Below, piece after piece: positions 56,032 to 64,000 of a stretch of 64,000 bases of DNA. The stretch spans positions 186,001 to 250,000 of the forward strand of contig CAJJCJ010000004.1 in assembly GCA_905182645.1 (NCBI GenBank), given 5' to 3'. The DNA comes from an uncultured Sulfitobacter sp. (GTDB taxonomy: Bacteria; Pseudomonadota; Alphaproteobacteria; Rhodobacterales; Rhodobacteraceae). A program made the translations under genes and the position numbers. Position 1 is the first letter of the stretch. Each line of letters starts with the position of its first letter. A model generated the notes under the pieces. That model was not told where the DNA came from. It searched no databases and saw only the letters and a list, made by a program, of their open reading frames with translations.

Positions 56032-57234
56032 TTAGGACCGCTTTGATTTGCGTGCGCTTTCGGGGCCATGTGGGTGATCGGCGTGCGGATATACCGCGTG
56101 CGCATGATCGTGGCCGTGGTGATGGTGATCCCCGTGATCATCATGATGGTGGTGATCATGCGCCGCCTCAAGTCGGCACACGCCCGTGCAGAACGTATCA
56201 CACAATGCGCAATCCGCGACATTTGAGCCGGGGGCGGATGCGCCCTGTCCTTCGACGTGGTGGTGGTGCGATTCTTGTACAGCGCCGACTTCGCCTTCAA
56301 AGCCCAATACTTGGGTGCGGTATTTGCACAGCACGCAAGTCGGCGGCGGCGTATCGGAAAATGCAGGATGCTTTTCGCGCATATCCGCTGGGATCGTGAC
56401 CTCTTTGCCACCGTCCATTGCCAGCACTTGGGTCCGGTAAGCACAGGTGCCACAGTTGGGTGGCGGGTTCTTACCCGTCTGCTCAATAATCCGCTCAGCA
56501 AAGGTTTCCAGCACCTTGGGATGATCACCCAAATAGCCTGCTTTGATGAACTGAATGTCACTGTGCTCAGTCGCGACTTGATCGGTGAACCCATAAATAC
56601 GGTCGATCAGAATGCCGGAAAATAGGAAATATGGGAACACGATGATCCGCTTATAGCCCAGCTTGGCCGCATGGGTCAGGCAAGGCTCAACCAGCGGAAA
56701 CGTCACGCCGGAATAACCGACCTCGTGCCAGCCAAAACCGATACCTTCGTGCAGCATCCGCGCTATCTTCGCGACATTGCCGTTGGCATCAGGGTCCGAC
56801 GCACCACGGCCAATTACGACAAGACAGGTGTCGTGCAATGACACATCGCCGTGCTTGGAATTAGCAGCAGCGACGGCATCATTAATCCGGCTCGCAGCGG
56901 CGGCGATCATCTTGGGATCAACACCCAATTCGCGGCCATAGCTGACGGTCGCACCGTGCTGCGTGGCATATGTGTTCAGAACCGTGGGGATGTCGTTTTT
57001 GGCGTGCATGGCAGCAAACAACATGCCCGGAACCGCGAGAATACGGTCGCAACCGGCTTCGCGCAAGTTATCAAGGCCGTCACGGATCACAGGGTTCGCA
57101 AATTCCAGATAGCCATAGTCGCACATCCAGTCGTCCGGCAAATACGCAGGCAACTTTTGCGCCAGTGTCGCGAATTCATCAACAGCAGACTGGGACCGCG
57201 AGCCGTGCCCGCAAATCATAACACCCGTTTTCAT
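56032..57234 (-). CDS. CobX-like sirohydrochlorin/cobalt chelatase with Cys sites and His-rich tail
   Basis: A 400-residue protein with two CbiX-type chelatase domains (GVMICGHGSRSQSAVDEF at the start; CLVVIGRGASDPDANGN near 136), each with the active His/Arg region. The C-terminal third has two similar Cys repeats, CGTCAYRTQVL and CVLCKYRTQVLGFEG, a third Cys cluster CALCDTFCTGVC, and a tail with 16 His in 32 residues. Such tails store or deliver cobalt or nickel and the Cys groups resemble an Fe-S site in CobX proteins. It overlaps the small membrane protein's gene end by 4 bases. Confidence 0.88.
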   Translation of the reverse strand: MKTGVMICGHGSRSQSAVDEFATLAQKLPAYLPDDWMCDYGYLEFANPVIRDGLDNLREAGCDRILAVPGMLFAAMHAKNDIPTVLNTYATQHGATVSYGRELGVDPKMIAAAASRINDAVAAANSKHGDVSLHDTCLVVIGRGASDPDANGNVAKIARMLHEGIGFGWHEVGYSGVTFPLVEPCLTHAAKLGYKRIIVFPYFLFSGILIDRIYGFTDQVATEHSDIQFIKAGYLGDHPKVLETFAERIIEQTGKNPPPNCGTCAYRTQVLAMDGGKEVTIPADMREKHPAFSDTPPPTCVLCKYRTQVLGFEGEVGAVQESHHHHVEGQGASAPGSNVADCALCDTFCTGVCRLEAAHDHHHHDDHGDHHHHGHDHAHAVYPHADHPHGPESARKSKRS

Positions 57235-57437
57235 GCTGCTTCCTCTTCAAGCTCTTCCTCGGCTTCTTCGGCTTCGTCGCCGCCCTTAAGGGCACCCCAA
57301 ATTCCAGCCAAGATCGCCAGACCGATCGCGGCGCCACCGATCCAGTGGTCATGACCTGCTAGCTCAATCAAATGGCTCGGATCCGCAGCCGCAGCTCCGC
57401 CAGTCAAAATGAACAATACTGTCAGCATATAACGCAT
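57231..57437 (-). CDS. Small membrane protein heading the cob operon (DUF6732-like)
   Basis: A 68-residue protein: signal or first helix MLTVLFILTGGAAAA, a short loop HLIELAGHDHW, a second helix (IGGAAIGLAILAGIWGALKG) and an acidic tail of mostly Glu (EEAEEELEEEAA). ATG at 57437 has AAAGGA seven bases upstream; an ATG six codons earlier is less likely. GHDHW could bind metal. Its place in front of the cobaltochelatase suggests a role in cobalt handling; that is inference and the family name is from memory. Confidence 0.7.
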   Translation of the reverse strand: MRYMLTVLFILTGGAAAADPSHLIELAGHDHWIGGAAIGLAILAGIWGALKGGDEAEEAEEELEEEAA

Positions 57438-57749
57438 GGCGTGGTCCTTTTTCATATCACAGCCAGACGGCCTGCGCGCACGCAAGGTGGGAAGGTCAAC
57501 GACAAGACGCTCCGGTCCCCAACATGGGTCAACCCTGCGCCTTCAACCTGTCTGGCCAATTGGCTTCGTTGGTGCGTGTATATGAGGGACGTGGCCCACC
57601 TGCAAACGGTTAAACGGCATCGGACAGTGGATTCCCGACACGCAAACCGTCTGTGCATGAATGCACCAATCTTGCGCGCGGCGCGGGGTTTGCGTTCGCA
57701 CGTATGCAGGCTAACTACTGATCAACTGATAAAAACAAAGGAGATCCCG
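57438..57749. other. Divergent spacer between cob operon and GST-like gene
   Basis: This must hold the promoters of both directions. On the reverse strand an imperfect hairpin (CGGTT...AACCG with GTCGG/CCGAT inside, about 57610-57655) is visible. I looked for a cobalamin riboswitch and found only weak look-alikes of the B12 box (GGCCAGACAGGTTG), so I do not call one. Confidence 0.4.
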
Positions 57750-58724
57750 ATGGGTCAGCTTGTAGACGGCGTCTGGCACGACGTTTGGTATGATACGAAA
57801 TCCACTGGCGGGGCGTTTAAACGCGCCAACGCAAAGTTCCGCAATTGGATCACGGCTGACGGATCAGCATGGCCATCAGGAACAGATGGTTTTCCAGCGC
57901 AATCACGGCGTTACCATCTTTATGTGTCTTATGCTTGCCCTTGGGCACATCGGACCTTGATCTTTCGGGCGCTCAAAGGGCTGACCGACCACATCAGCGT
58001 CTCAGCCGTGCATCCAGACATGTTGTCAGACGGATGGACCTTTGAAACAGATGATCACGGGGCAACTGGCGACACGCTGTTTGGGCTACCATTCGCGCGC
58101 GATATCTATGTGCGGGCTGAACCGACCATGACTGGCCGCGTGACCGTCCCGATTTTGTGGGACAAAGAGCGCGAAACAATTGTGTCCAACGAATCGTCCG
58201 AGATAATTCGGATGTTCAACAGTGCCTTTGACGAGATCACAGGAAACACGGATGACTACTGGCCCGTCGAACTGCGCGATGAAATGGAACCAGTGAACGA
58301 CCGGATATACGACACCTTCAATAACGGTGTTTACAAATCCGGCTTTGCGACATCGCAGGCGGCTTACGACGCAGCGGTGCACCCATTGTTTGACACATTG
58401 GACTGGCTCGAAGCACGGCTAAGCGAAAACCGCTATCTGATGGGAGACGTCATCACAGAAGCAGATTGGCGGCTGTTCACAACGCTGATCAGGTTTGATC
58501 CGGTCTATCATCTACATTTCAAATGTAACCGCAACCGGATCGTGGATTACCCGAACCTGTGGGCCTATACCCGCGAACTATACCAGTGGGCCGGTGTCGC
58601 CGACACCGTGAACATGGACCATATCGTGCGGCACTATCACTATAGCCACGAGACGATTAACCCACACCGGATTATCCCTGTGAACCCCATCCTTGACTAC
58701 GCAGCGCCGCATATGCGCGGCTAG
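57750..58724 (+). CDS. Glutathionyl-hydroquinone reductase-like (Xi-class GST)
   Basis: A 324-residue thiol-transferase of the YqjG/ECM4 family that reduces glutathionyl-hydroquinones with glutathione. The active Cys is in YVSYACPWAHR (about residue 60); GRVTVPILWDKERETIVSNESSEIIR (about 130-155, includes the cis-Pro and NESSxI GSH site) follows and the C-terminal helical domain has the MGDVITEADWRLFTTLIRFD block. AAAGGAG precedes the ATG at 57750. Its last 53 bases overlap the reverse response-regulator remnant. Confidence 0.92.
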   Translation: MGQLVDGVWHDVWYDTKSTGGAFKRANAKFRNWITADGSAWPSGTDGFPAQSRRYHLYVSYACPWAHRTLIFRALKGLTDHISVSAVHPDMLSDGWTFETDDHGATGDTLFGLPFARDIYVRAEPTMTGRVTVPILWDKERETIVSNESSEIIRMFNSAFDEITGNTDDYWPVELRDEMEPVNDRIYDTFNNGVYKSGFATSQAAYDAAVHPLFDTLDWLEARLSENRYLMGDVITEADWRLFTTLIRFDPVYHLHFKCNRNRIVDYPNLWAYTRELYQWAGVADTVNMDHIVRHYHYSHETINPHRIIPVNPILDYAAPHMRG

Positions 58725-59072
58725 CAGCTTGGGCATAATGATGAACAATCGCGGCCAAGTCGTCTGGCGGGGTCGCGGTTTCTACAAACGCCCGTGCGTT
58801 GGCACATAACGCAAAGATTGAACCGTCGGAAAAGAACGTCGTGTCAGTTACAAAAACCACATTTGCTGCAGGTTGACTAAACTGGGCAAAGTCAGCGACC
58901 GTCAGCGCGCTGCCCTCAGACAGAACCAGATCAAGCACAATTGCGTCAAAATGTTCTACCTCAAGCAATGCTAACGCAGCTTGGCCAGTTTGTACGTGGC
59001 GCACAACCGTTCAACATGACGGGTCCAAACCTGACCTAGATCGTAGTTGCTTTGCACGATAAGAATGCGCAT
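58672..59072 (-). pseudogene. Response regulator receiver-domain protein, frameshifted
   Basis: The N-terminus is clear: ATG at 59072 gives RILIVQSNYDLGQVWTRHVER. The continuation VRHVQTGQAALALLEVEHFDAIVLDLVLSEGSAL (residue positions split across the shift) is in a different frame from about 59000 on, so a small deletion near 59000-59010 broke the gene. The receiver Asp is in IVLDLVLSEGS. The rest (VVFVTDTTFFSDGSIFALCANARAFV) is intact to the stop at 58672. No output domain. It could be an assembly error. Confidence 0.65.
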
Positions 59073-59268
59073 TAATGCTCCGTTAGGTATTGCCCAAATT
59101 TCGACTGAAATAGGGGCCTTGTTAACACTATATCAACTCTGTCCGCCTTAAATCTTAACGAAGTGTTAACACCTACACAGACCTGACCTAAAAGACAGGT
59201 ACGCGCCCAAACCTGCCCGATTTTGGCAAAATTCCGCTTTAAAAACGCCCCTAACAACAGGCCCAGAC

Positions 59269-59646
59269 ATGACCACATGGATTACAATTTGCGACACCTG
59301 CAAACGCAACGACTGGGATACATCCGGTAAAACCACAACCGACGGAGAAGCTTTGGCCGCTTTGATCGAAACCGCAGCCGCAGGTGTCACAGATGTGCGC
59401 ACGCGGCGCGTTTCCTGCCTGATGGGTTGCAAACAGGGCTGCAACGTCGCGATCCAGAGCCACGGCAAACTGTCCTACACGATCGGCAACTTTGAACCGC
59501 TGGAAAACGCCGCCGCAGGCATCGTTGATTACGCGACCAAACACGCTGCATCTGAAAAGGGCCAAGTTCCCTACCGCGAATGGCCGCAAGCGATCAAAGG
59601 GCACTTTGTGACCCGCCACCCACCAATTCCGAATGCAGACGCCTGA
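59269..59646 (+). CDS. DUF1636 metal-binding protein
   Basis: A 125-residue soluble protein: ICDTCKR at the N-terminus (CxxC) and CLMGCKQGCNVAIQ at about 49-62, giving five Cys that could bind a metal or Fe-S cluster in a thioredoxin-like ferredoxin fold. The family is common in cobalamin loci of alphaproteobacteria, next to cobW or cobC. The stop overlaps the cobC start (TGATG), which ties it to cobalamin or cobalt handling. Function unknown. Confidence 0.85.
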   Translation: MTTWITICDTCKRNDWDTSGKTTTDGEALAALIETAAAGVTDVRTRRVSCLMGCKQGCNVAIQSHGKLSYTIGNFEPLENAAAGIVDYATKHAASEKGQVPYREWPQAIKGHFVTRHPPIPNADA

Positions 59647-60584
59647 TGCACACTAGCAAAAGAGATCACGGCGGCGGATTAGACGCAGCCATCACGCAAT
59701 TTGGTGGCACGCGTGCCGATTGGCTGGACCTGTCGACAGGAATCAACCCCGTGCCCTATCCCGCGCCCGTTCTGCCCGCCGACGCATGGACCGCCCTGCC
59801 CGACAAAGCGGCTTATGCGCGTTTAATCGGTTTTGCGCGCAGTTTCTGGAACGTTCCTGAAGGCGTAGCAATCCTGCCCACAGCCGGCGCCAGTGCGATC
59901 ATCGCAGCCCTGCCCCGCCTGATCGGTGAGGGTGAAGTAGCCATTCCCGGCCCAACCTATAACGAACATGGTGCTGCTTTTAAGGCTGCCGGCTGGACAT
60001 TGACCGCAGATGCGCGCGACGCAATCGTCGCCGTACACCCCAACAATCCGGACGGAATATTATGGAGCAAAGATCAGTTGACCGCGCCCATGCGCATCAT
60101 CGACGAAAGCTTTTGTGATGTGATGCCTGACGCATCCCTGATGCACCTGTCAAAGCGCACAGGAACCGTGGTTTTGAAAAGCTTCGGCAAGTTTTGGGGG
60201 ATGGCTGGTTTGCGTCTTGGCTTCGCAATCGGTGACCCCGACATCATCGCCGACCTCTCAGAGGTGCTGGGGCCTTGGAATGTCTCCGGCCCCGCGCTCA
60301 GCATCGGGGCAGAAGCCTTGGCAGACCCCGCATGGGCGGATGACACCCGCGCACGGCTTGCCGCAGACAGCGACCGGCTTGATGCGTTGATGGCTTCAAA
60401 AGGGGCACCGCTTGTCGGTGGCACAACCCTGTTCCGCCTGTACGAAGTCGCCGACGCAAAAGCCGCCCAAACGCAACTTGCGCAGAACCACGTCTGGAGC
60501 AGGACCTTCCCCTATGCGGATAACTGGCTGCGCCTCGGTCTGCCTGCACCCGATCGTTGGGAACAACTGGAATCCGCATTTTGA
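59646..60584 (+). CDS. cobC: Threonine-phosphate decarboxylase
   Basis: PLP-dependent enzyme of aminotransferase fold that makes the aminopropanol phosphate linker of cobalamin, 312 residues. It begins KRDHGGGLDAAI with DLSTGINPVPYP, has VHPNNPDGILWS near 136, RIIDESFCDVMPD near 157 and the Schiff-base Lys in LKSFGKFWGMAGLRLGF near 179. The name CobC follows Pseudomonas usage (Salmonella CobD). It overlaps DUF1636 upstream and cobD downstream. Confidence 0.92.
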   Translation: MHTSKRDHGGGLDAAITQFGGTRADWLDLSTGINPVPYPAPVLPADAWTALPDKAAYARLIGFARSFWNVPEGVAILPTAGASAIIAALPRLIGEGEVAIPGPTYNEHGAAFKAAGWTLTADARDAIVAVHPNNPDGILWSKDQLTAPMRIIDESFCDVMPDASLMHLSKRTGTVVLKSFGKFWGMAGLRLGFAIGDPDIIADLSEVLGPWNVSGPALSIGAEALADPAWADDTRARLAADSDRLDALMASKGAPLVGGTTLFRLYEVADAKAAQTQLAQNHVWSRTFPYADNWLRLGLPAPDRWEQLESAF

Positions 60585-60589
60585 CCCTC

Positions 60590-61483
60590 ATGATCGCCAT
60601 GATTCTCGACGCCATCTTTGGCGAACCCAAGGCACTCTGGGACCGTGCCCCGCACCCTGCGATCCTCATGGGACGGCTGATCGGGGCGATGGATAAACGG
60701 TTCAACACCGGACCCGCACGCCGCATTAAGGGGGGTGCCGTGATGCTGGCGCTCGCCCTTGGCGCGCTTGCGCTTGGAGGCATCCTGCACGGGCTTTTCG
60801 GCTGGGTGGCAGACATCATTATCTGCGCAATCCTTTTGGCACAAAAATCGCTGACCCAGCATGTCAAAGCCATCGGTGACGCACTGCGCTTATCCATCGG
60901 CGATGGGAGACAGTCAGTCGCAATGATCGTCGGACGCGATACCGGCGCAATGGACCAAGGCGCCGTTGCGCGCGGCGCAATTGAAAGCGCCGCCGAAAAC
61001 CTGTCAGACGGCATCATTGCGCCCGCATTTTGGTTCGCAATCGGCGGCCTACCTGGCCTGCTGTTTTACAAAATTACAAACACCGCTGACAGCATGATCG
61101 GCTACAAAACACCGCGGCATCTCGAATTTGGCTGGGCAGCAGCGCGGCTTGATGATGTGGTCAACTGGATACCGGCACGGATCACTGGCCTGCTAATTTG
61201 GGCGCTGAACCCAAACACCCCGTTGTCCACAATCCAGTCAGAAGCAGCGCTCCACCGGTCCCCCAACGCGGGCTGGCCAGAGGCGGCAATGGCGTACAAC
61301 CTCAACATCGCACTGTCAGGCCCACGCATGTACGACGGCCAACTGACCGACGACCCCTACGTGAACCCACTGGGCAACCACGATCTCGGACCTAGCCACG
61401 TCGACGGCGCCGTGCGCGTACTTTGGCAGACTTGGGCGGCAGCACTTTGCGTAGCCCTTGTCATCGGGTTTGTGCGCCTGTGA
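60590..61483 (+). CDS. cobD: Adenosylcobinamide-phosphate synthase
   Basis: Integral membrane protein of the CobD/CbiB family joining aminopropanol phosphate to adenosylcobyric acid, about 297 residues. FGEPKALWDRAPHPAILMGRLIG at the N-terminus, RGAIESAAENLSDGIIAPAFWF (about 132-153, the signature block), ITNTADSMIGYK and ARLDDVVNWIPARITG follow. ATG at 60590 was chosen; a TTG at 60581 overlapping the cobC stop would add 3 residues. Translational coupling to cobC is likely. Confidence 0.93.
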   Translation: MIAMILDAIFGEPKALWDRAPHPAILMGRLIGAMDKRFNTGPARRIKGGAVMLALALGALALGGILHGLFGWVADIIICAILLAQKSLTQHVKAIGDALRLSIGDGRQSVAMIVGRDTGAMDQGAVARGAIESAAENLSDGIIAPAFWFAIGGLPGLLFYKITNTADSMIGYKTPRHLEFGWAAARLDDVVNWIPARITGLLIWALNPNTPLSTIQSEAALHRSPNAGWPEAAMAYNLNIALSGPRMYDGQLTDDPYVNPLGNHDLGPSHVDGAVRVLWQTWAAALCVALVIGFVRL

Positions 61484-61526
61484 TCGCCCTGCTAGGCTGT
61501 CCAAACACAACCTAAGGATCAGCCCC

Positions 61527-62687
61527 ATGCGCCTCGCCCTCGCCCTTTCGCTTTTGACGACACCCGTGTTCGCGCAAAACTGCGGTGGACCCCTCCCCGC
61601 GTTCCTAGACGGGATCAGAGCCGAGGCAGCCTCCATGGGGTTTGATGCATCTGCGACCCAACGGCTTCTTCAGGGCGCCGAGATTGATCCGGCCGTGCTG
61701 CGAGCAGACAGATCACAAGGCGTATTTCAAAAAGATTTCATCAGCTTCTCGCGGGCGCTTATCAGCCAAAATCGGATGGACAACGGACGCGTCTATGGAA
61801 ACCGCTTTGACCGCACATTTGATTCTATTGAGGCGAAATTCGGCATCCCGCGCGGGGTCATTCTAGCGTTCTGGGCGTTTGAGACCGATTTTGGCCAAGT
61901 GCAAGGCAACTTCAACACACGCAACGCGCTGGTGACATTGGCACATGACTGTCGGCGGCCGGAACTGTTCCGACCGCAACTGCTGGCGGCAATTGAACTC
62001 ACGGCATTGGGCGGCATGAACCCAGCCACGACCACAGGTGCATGGGCTGGCGAAATCGGCCAAGTCCAAATGCTGCCAAAAGACATCATCGAAAACGGCA
62101 TGGACGGCGACGGCGACGGGGTCGTGGACCTCAAAGGGTCATCACCCGACGCGCTGATGTCGGGGGCCAACGTGTTGTCGTCACTGGGCTGGCGACCAAA
62201 CGAGCCGTGGCTGCAAGAAATCAATGTGCCAGCCAATCTGGACTGGGCGCAAACCGGCCTGAACACACGCAAATCGGGCGCACAATGGACGGCCTTAGGC
62301 GTCACCGCACGCAGCGGATCGATCGCATCCAACCTCAAGGCCGCGGTCTTGCTGCCCATGGGACGCAACGGTCCTGCGTTCCTCGCCTACCGCAATTTCG
62401 ACGTCTACTTTGAGTGGAACAAAAGCTTTGTCTACGTGACCACAGCCGCCTATTTCGCAACACGGCTTGGCGGAGCACCAGGCTACGACGCAGGCAACCC
62501 GACACCGCCGTTGACCGGACCTCAAATGCAATCACTGCAAACCAAACTGACCTCACGTGGCCACGACGTGGGCGGGATTGACGGTATCTTAGGGGCAATG
62601 ACCCGCGCCGCAGTGCAAGCCGAACAAACCCGCCTTGGGTTGCCCGCAGACGCTTGGCCGACCACCGCATTGCTCGGCGCGCTGTGA
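61527..62687 (+). CDS. Lytic murein transglycosylase with C-terminal peptidoglycan-binding domain (MltB family)
   Basis: Periplasmic enzyme cleaving the glycan backbone of peptidoglycan, 386 residues. A signal peptide of about 18 residues ends AQ. The catalytic Glu is in ILAFWAFETDFG (about 116), GMNPATTTGAWAGEIGQVQMLPKD (about 157-180) is the MltB substrate block, and the last 65 residues (PPLTGPQMQSLQTKL, GIDGILGAMTRAAV) are a PG_binding_1 domain. AAGGA precedes the ATG at 61527. It overlaps the ParB-like gene (GTGA). Confidence 0.92.
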   Translation: MRLALALSLLTTPVFAQNCGGPLPAFLDGIRAEAASMGFDASATQRLLQGAEIDPAVLRADRSQGVFQKDFISFSRALISQNRMDNGRVYGNRFDRTFDSIEAKFGIPRGVILAFWAFETDFGQVQGNFNTRNALVTLAHDCRRPELFRPQLLAAIELTALGGMNPATTTGAWAGEIGQVQMLPKDIIENGMDGDGDGVVDLKGSSPDALMSGANVLSSLGWRPNEPWLQEINVPANLDWAQTGLNTRKSGAQWTALGVTARSGSIASNLKAAVLLPMGRNGPAFLAYRNFDVYFEWNKSFVYVTTAAYFATRLGGAPGYDAGNPTPPLTGPQMQSLQTKLTSRGHDVGGIDGILGAMTRAAVQAEQTRLGLPADAWPTTALLGAL

Positions 62688-63049
62688 TCCGCCCACAATA
62701 CCACTTTCGAAAAGTGGGCGACGATACGCATATCTGGCGGGTTGAGCCCTTGCTCAAACGCAAATTCACCCCGTTTAATATGATGCTCAGCAAGATCAGC
62801 GAAATCTATGAACCATACTGGTATCATGACATGCCACCGACCTGCATCAGCGTGATGGAACACGCAGCCCAAGCAGCGCGCACCGACCTCAGCTATCCAA
62901 TTCTAATCTGCGAAGACCATAAAATTATCGATGGGATGCACCGCGTGATGAAGGCCTATAGTGAAGGTAAATCCACCATTCGGGCACATCAAATTTATCT
63001 CCCAGAGCCAGATTACAAAAACGCGCACCCCGACGATTTACCGTACTAG
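62684..63049 (+). CDS. Small ParB-like nuclease-domain protein
   Basis: A 121-residue protein read from GTG at 62684, which overlaps the transglycosylase stop. The core YPILICEDHKIIDGMHRVMKA (about 82-102; key residues DGMHR) is the ParB/Srx nucleotide-binding turn, here in a short stand-alone protein with no HTH. PPTCISVMEHA and the C-terminus PEPDY with PDDLPY are also conserved-looking. Possible roles are CTP/ATP binding or a regulator of the lytic enzyme; neither is shown. Confidence 0.7.
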   Translation: MIRPQYHFRKVGDDTHIWRVEPLLKRKFTPFNMMLSKISEIYEPYWYHDMPPTCISVMEHAAQAARTDLSYPILICEDHKIIDGMHRVMKAYSEGKSTIRAHQIYLPEPDYKNAHPDDLPY

Positions 63050-63057
63050 TTGGGGCG

Positions 63058-64000
63058 TCAAGCCACCATCGCAGCTGCTTTCTTAAGATCAACAGACACC
63101 AACTGCGACACACCCTGCTCGCCCATCGTGACACCAAACAACCGGTCCATCCGGCTCATTGTGACAGCGTGGTGCGTGATGATCAGAAAACGGGTCTGCG
63201 TGCGGCGGGTCATCTCGTCCAGCAGATCACAGAACCGTGTCACATTGGCATCATCCAACGGGGCATCAACCTCATCAAGCACACAGATCGGCGCAGGGTT
63301 CGCTAAGAACACGGCAAAAATCAATGCAAGTGCGGTCAACGTCTGCTCGCCACCCGACAACAACGACAACGTCGACAACTTCTTACCCGGCGGTTGGCAC
63401 ATAATCTCCAAACCAGCCTCCAGCGGATCATCGCTTTCGACCAAAACCAGCTTCGCCTCGCCGCCACCAAACAGGTGACTGAACAACAGGCCAAAGCTCT
63501 CGTTGACCTGCTCAAACGCTGTCAGCAACCGCTCGCGGCCCTCTTTGTTCAAGCTGGCAATCCCGTGACGCAACGCCGCAATCGCAGCCTCAAGATCGGC
63601 CTTCTCAGACACCAAATTATCATGCTCAACCTGCACATCTTTGCTGTCTTCCTCGGCGCGCAAATTGACAGCACCAAGACTATCGCGCTGACGTTTCAAC
63701 GCATTGACCTGCCCCTCGACCACTTCGGACGCAGGCATCTTTTCCAGATCCGTACCAAGGCTTTCCAGCAATTGCGCAGGCGTGACCTCTTGGGCCTCCA
63801 TAATCCGCTCTTGCGCGTAAGCCACCGTTTCGCGGGCAGCATCAGCGCGAGCCTCAGACCGGGCGCGCGCTTCACGGGCCTCGGATGCACCACGCTCGGC
63901 ATCTCGCTCGCCGTCCGCTGCGTCGCGCAACGCAGTATCGGCTAACGACAGCTTGTCAGCAGACGCGCGACGGCGCACTTCCGCCTCGTCAATCGCATCC
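63058..64000 (-). CDS. smc: Chromosome segregation protein SMC, C-terminal part (partial)
   Basis: Partial: the 5' part lies beyond the window. The visible ~310 residues are the end of the right coiled coil (Ala/Glu/Arg heptads) followed by the C-terminal ATPase head: [19 protein letters not shown] (ABC signature), the Walker [16 protein letters not shown] and [18 protein letters not shown]. With the N-terminal half and ScpAB it compacts and segregates the chromosome. It converges with the ParB-like gene. Confidence 0.93.
   Translation of the reverse strand, partial: DAIDEAEVRRRASADKLSLADTALRDAADGERDAERGASEAREARARSEARADAARETVAYAQERIMEAQEVTPAQLLESLGTDLEKMPASEVVEGQVNALKRQRDSLGAVNLRAEEDSKDVQVEHDNLVSEKADLEAAIAALRHGIASLNKEGRERLLTAFEQVNESFGLLFSHLFGGGEAKLVLVESDDPLEAGLEIMCQPPGKKLSTLSLLSGGEQTLTALALIFAVFLANPAPICVLDEVDAPLDDANVTRFCDLLDEMTRRTQTRFLIITHHAVTMSRMDRLFGVTMGEQGVSQLVSVDLKKAAAMVA

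Noticed and set aside
57372..57749. N-terminal extension of the GST-like protein
   Set aside because: The ATG at 57750 has AAAGGAG at proper spacing and begins the family's normal N-terminus; the extension has non-coding composition.
57438..57749. Cobalamin riboswitch upstream of the cob operon
   Set aside because: No convincing B12 box or conserved core could be matched; only GGCCAGACAGGTTG and a weak hairpin.
1..64000. CRISPR array, prophage structural genes or a restriction/defence island
   Set aside because: No regularly spaced repeat-spacer run, no cas, capsid, tail or restriction genes were seen anywhere in the window.

Overview
The window looks like a stretch of chromosome from a marine alphaproteobacterium of the family Rhodobacteraceae (Roseobacter group). 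This is inferred from gene content and order: small SRP RNA near rsgA, dnaX, ebfC and recR; trcR (DUF1013); a tandem peptide deformylase trio with fmt; an aerobic (late cobalt insertion) type cob cluster with a CobX-like cobaltochelatase and DUF1636; a CycM-type cytochrome c. No taxonomic search was run.

Region by region: (1) 1-8283 is a forward operon for galactosides: two sugar ABC permeases, GH36 alpha-galactosidase, DgoK, DgoA, an SMP-30 lactonase, GH42 beta-galactosidase and galactose mutarotase. Together they describe uptake and hydrolysis of galactosides and the lower De Ley-Doudoroff route (galactonate to pyruvate plus glyceraldehyde-3-phosphate). Galactose dehydrogenase and galactonate dehydratase are not in view. 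(2) 8280-12259 holds a reverse pair, a fused HyuA-HyuB oxoprolinase/hydantoinase and 5-hydroxyisourate hydrolase. (3) 12327-15190 is a decayed mobile segment: a CAT tRNA with a good promoter but a damaged 3' half, three 12-bp direct repeats, a multiply frameshifted tyrosine integrase and an IS6-type transposase. (4) 15273-24351 is mostly housekeeping (acyltransferase, YeeE/YedE transporter, GlcD-type oxidase, lipoprotein, SDR, RsmC-like methyltransferase, ClpS, D,D-carboxypeptidase) with repeat-rich spacers and the tail of a dead molybdopterin sulfoxide/N-oxide reductase. (5) 24348-30066 is a yejABEF-type peptide ABC transporter. (6) 30200-34930 carries cytochrome c, prephenate dehydratase, NudC, a probably damaged SRPBCC gene and a frameshifted 5'-nucleotidase/CpdB-like gene. 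(7) 35090-39785 carries ffs with a clear promoter, rsgA, a small phosphatase, dnaX, ebfC and recR. (8) 39873-44191 is an RND efflux pair closed by a strong bidirectional terminator. (9) 44212-50667 carries trcR, an RNase T2, a nucleoside hydrolase, fmt with three peptide deformylases (one catalytically degenerate), a PatB/MalY-type lyase and a small conserved protein. (10) 50758-61483 is the cobalamin locus: seven overlapping or abutting reverse genes (small membrane protein, CobX-like chelatase with a His-rich tail, cobH, cobL, cobI, cbiG-cobJ fusion, cobM), and on the forward strand, after a glutathionyl-hydroquinone reductase-like gene and a broken response regulator, DUF1636, cobC and cobD. 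(11) 61527-64000 has a lytic transglycosylase, a ParB-like small protein and the 3' end of smc.

No wholly new multi-gene system could be demonstrated. The points most worth following are the deformylase trio with a degenerate third copy, the tRNA/12-bp-repeat/integrase junction, the 28-bp palindromic repeat present twice, and the His-tailed CobX with its acidic small membrane partner. Several genes carry single-base or small frameshifts (integrase, nucleotidase, response regulator, SRPBCC), so either this genome is decaying locally or the assembly has indel errors.
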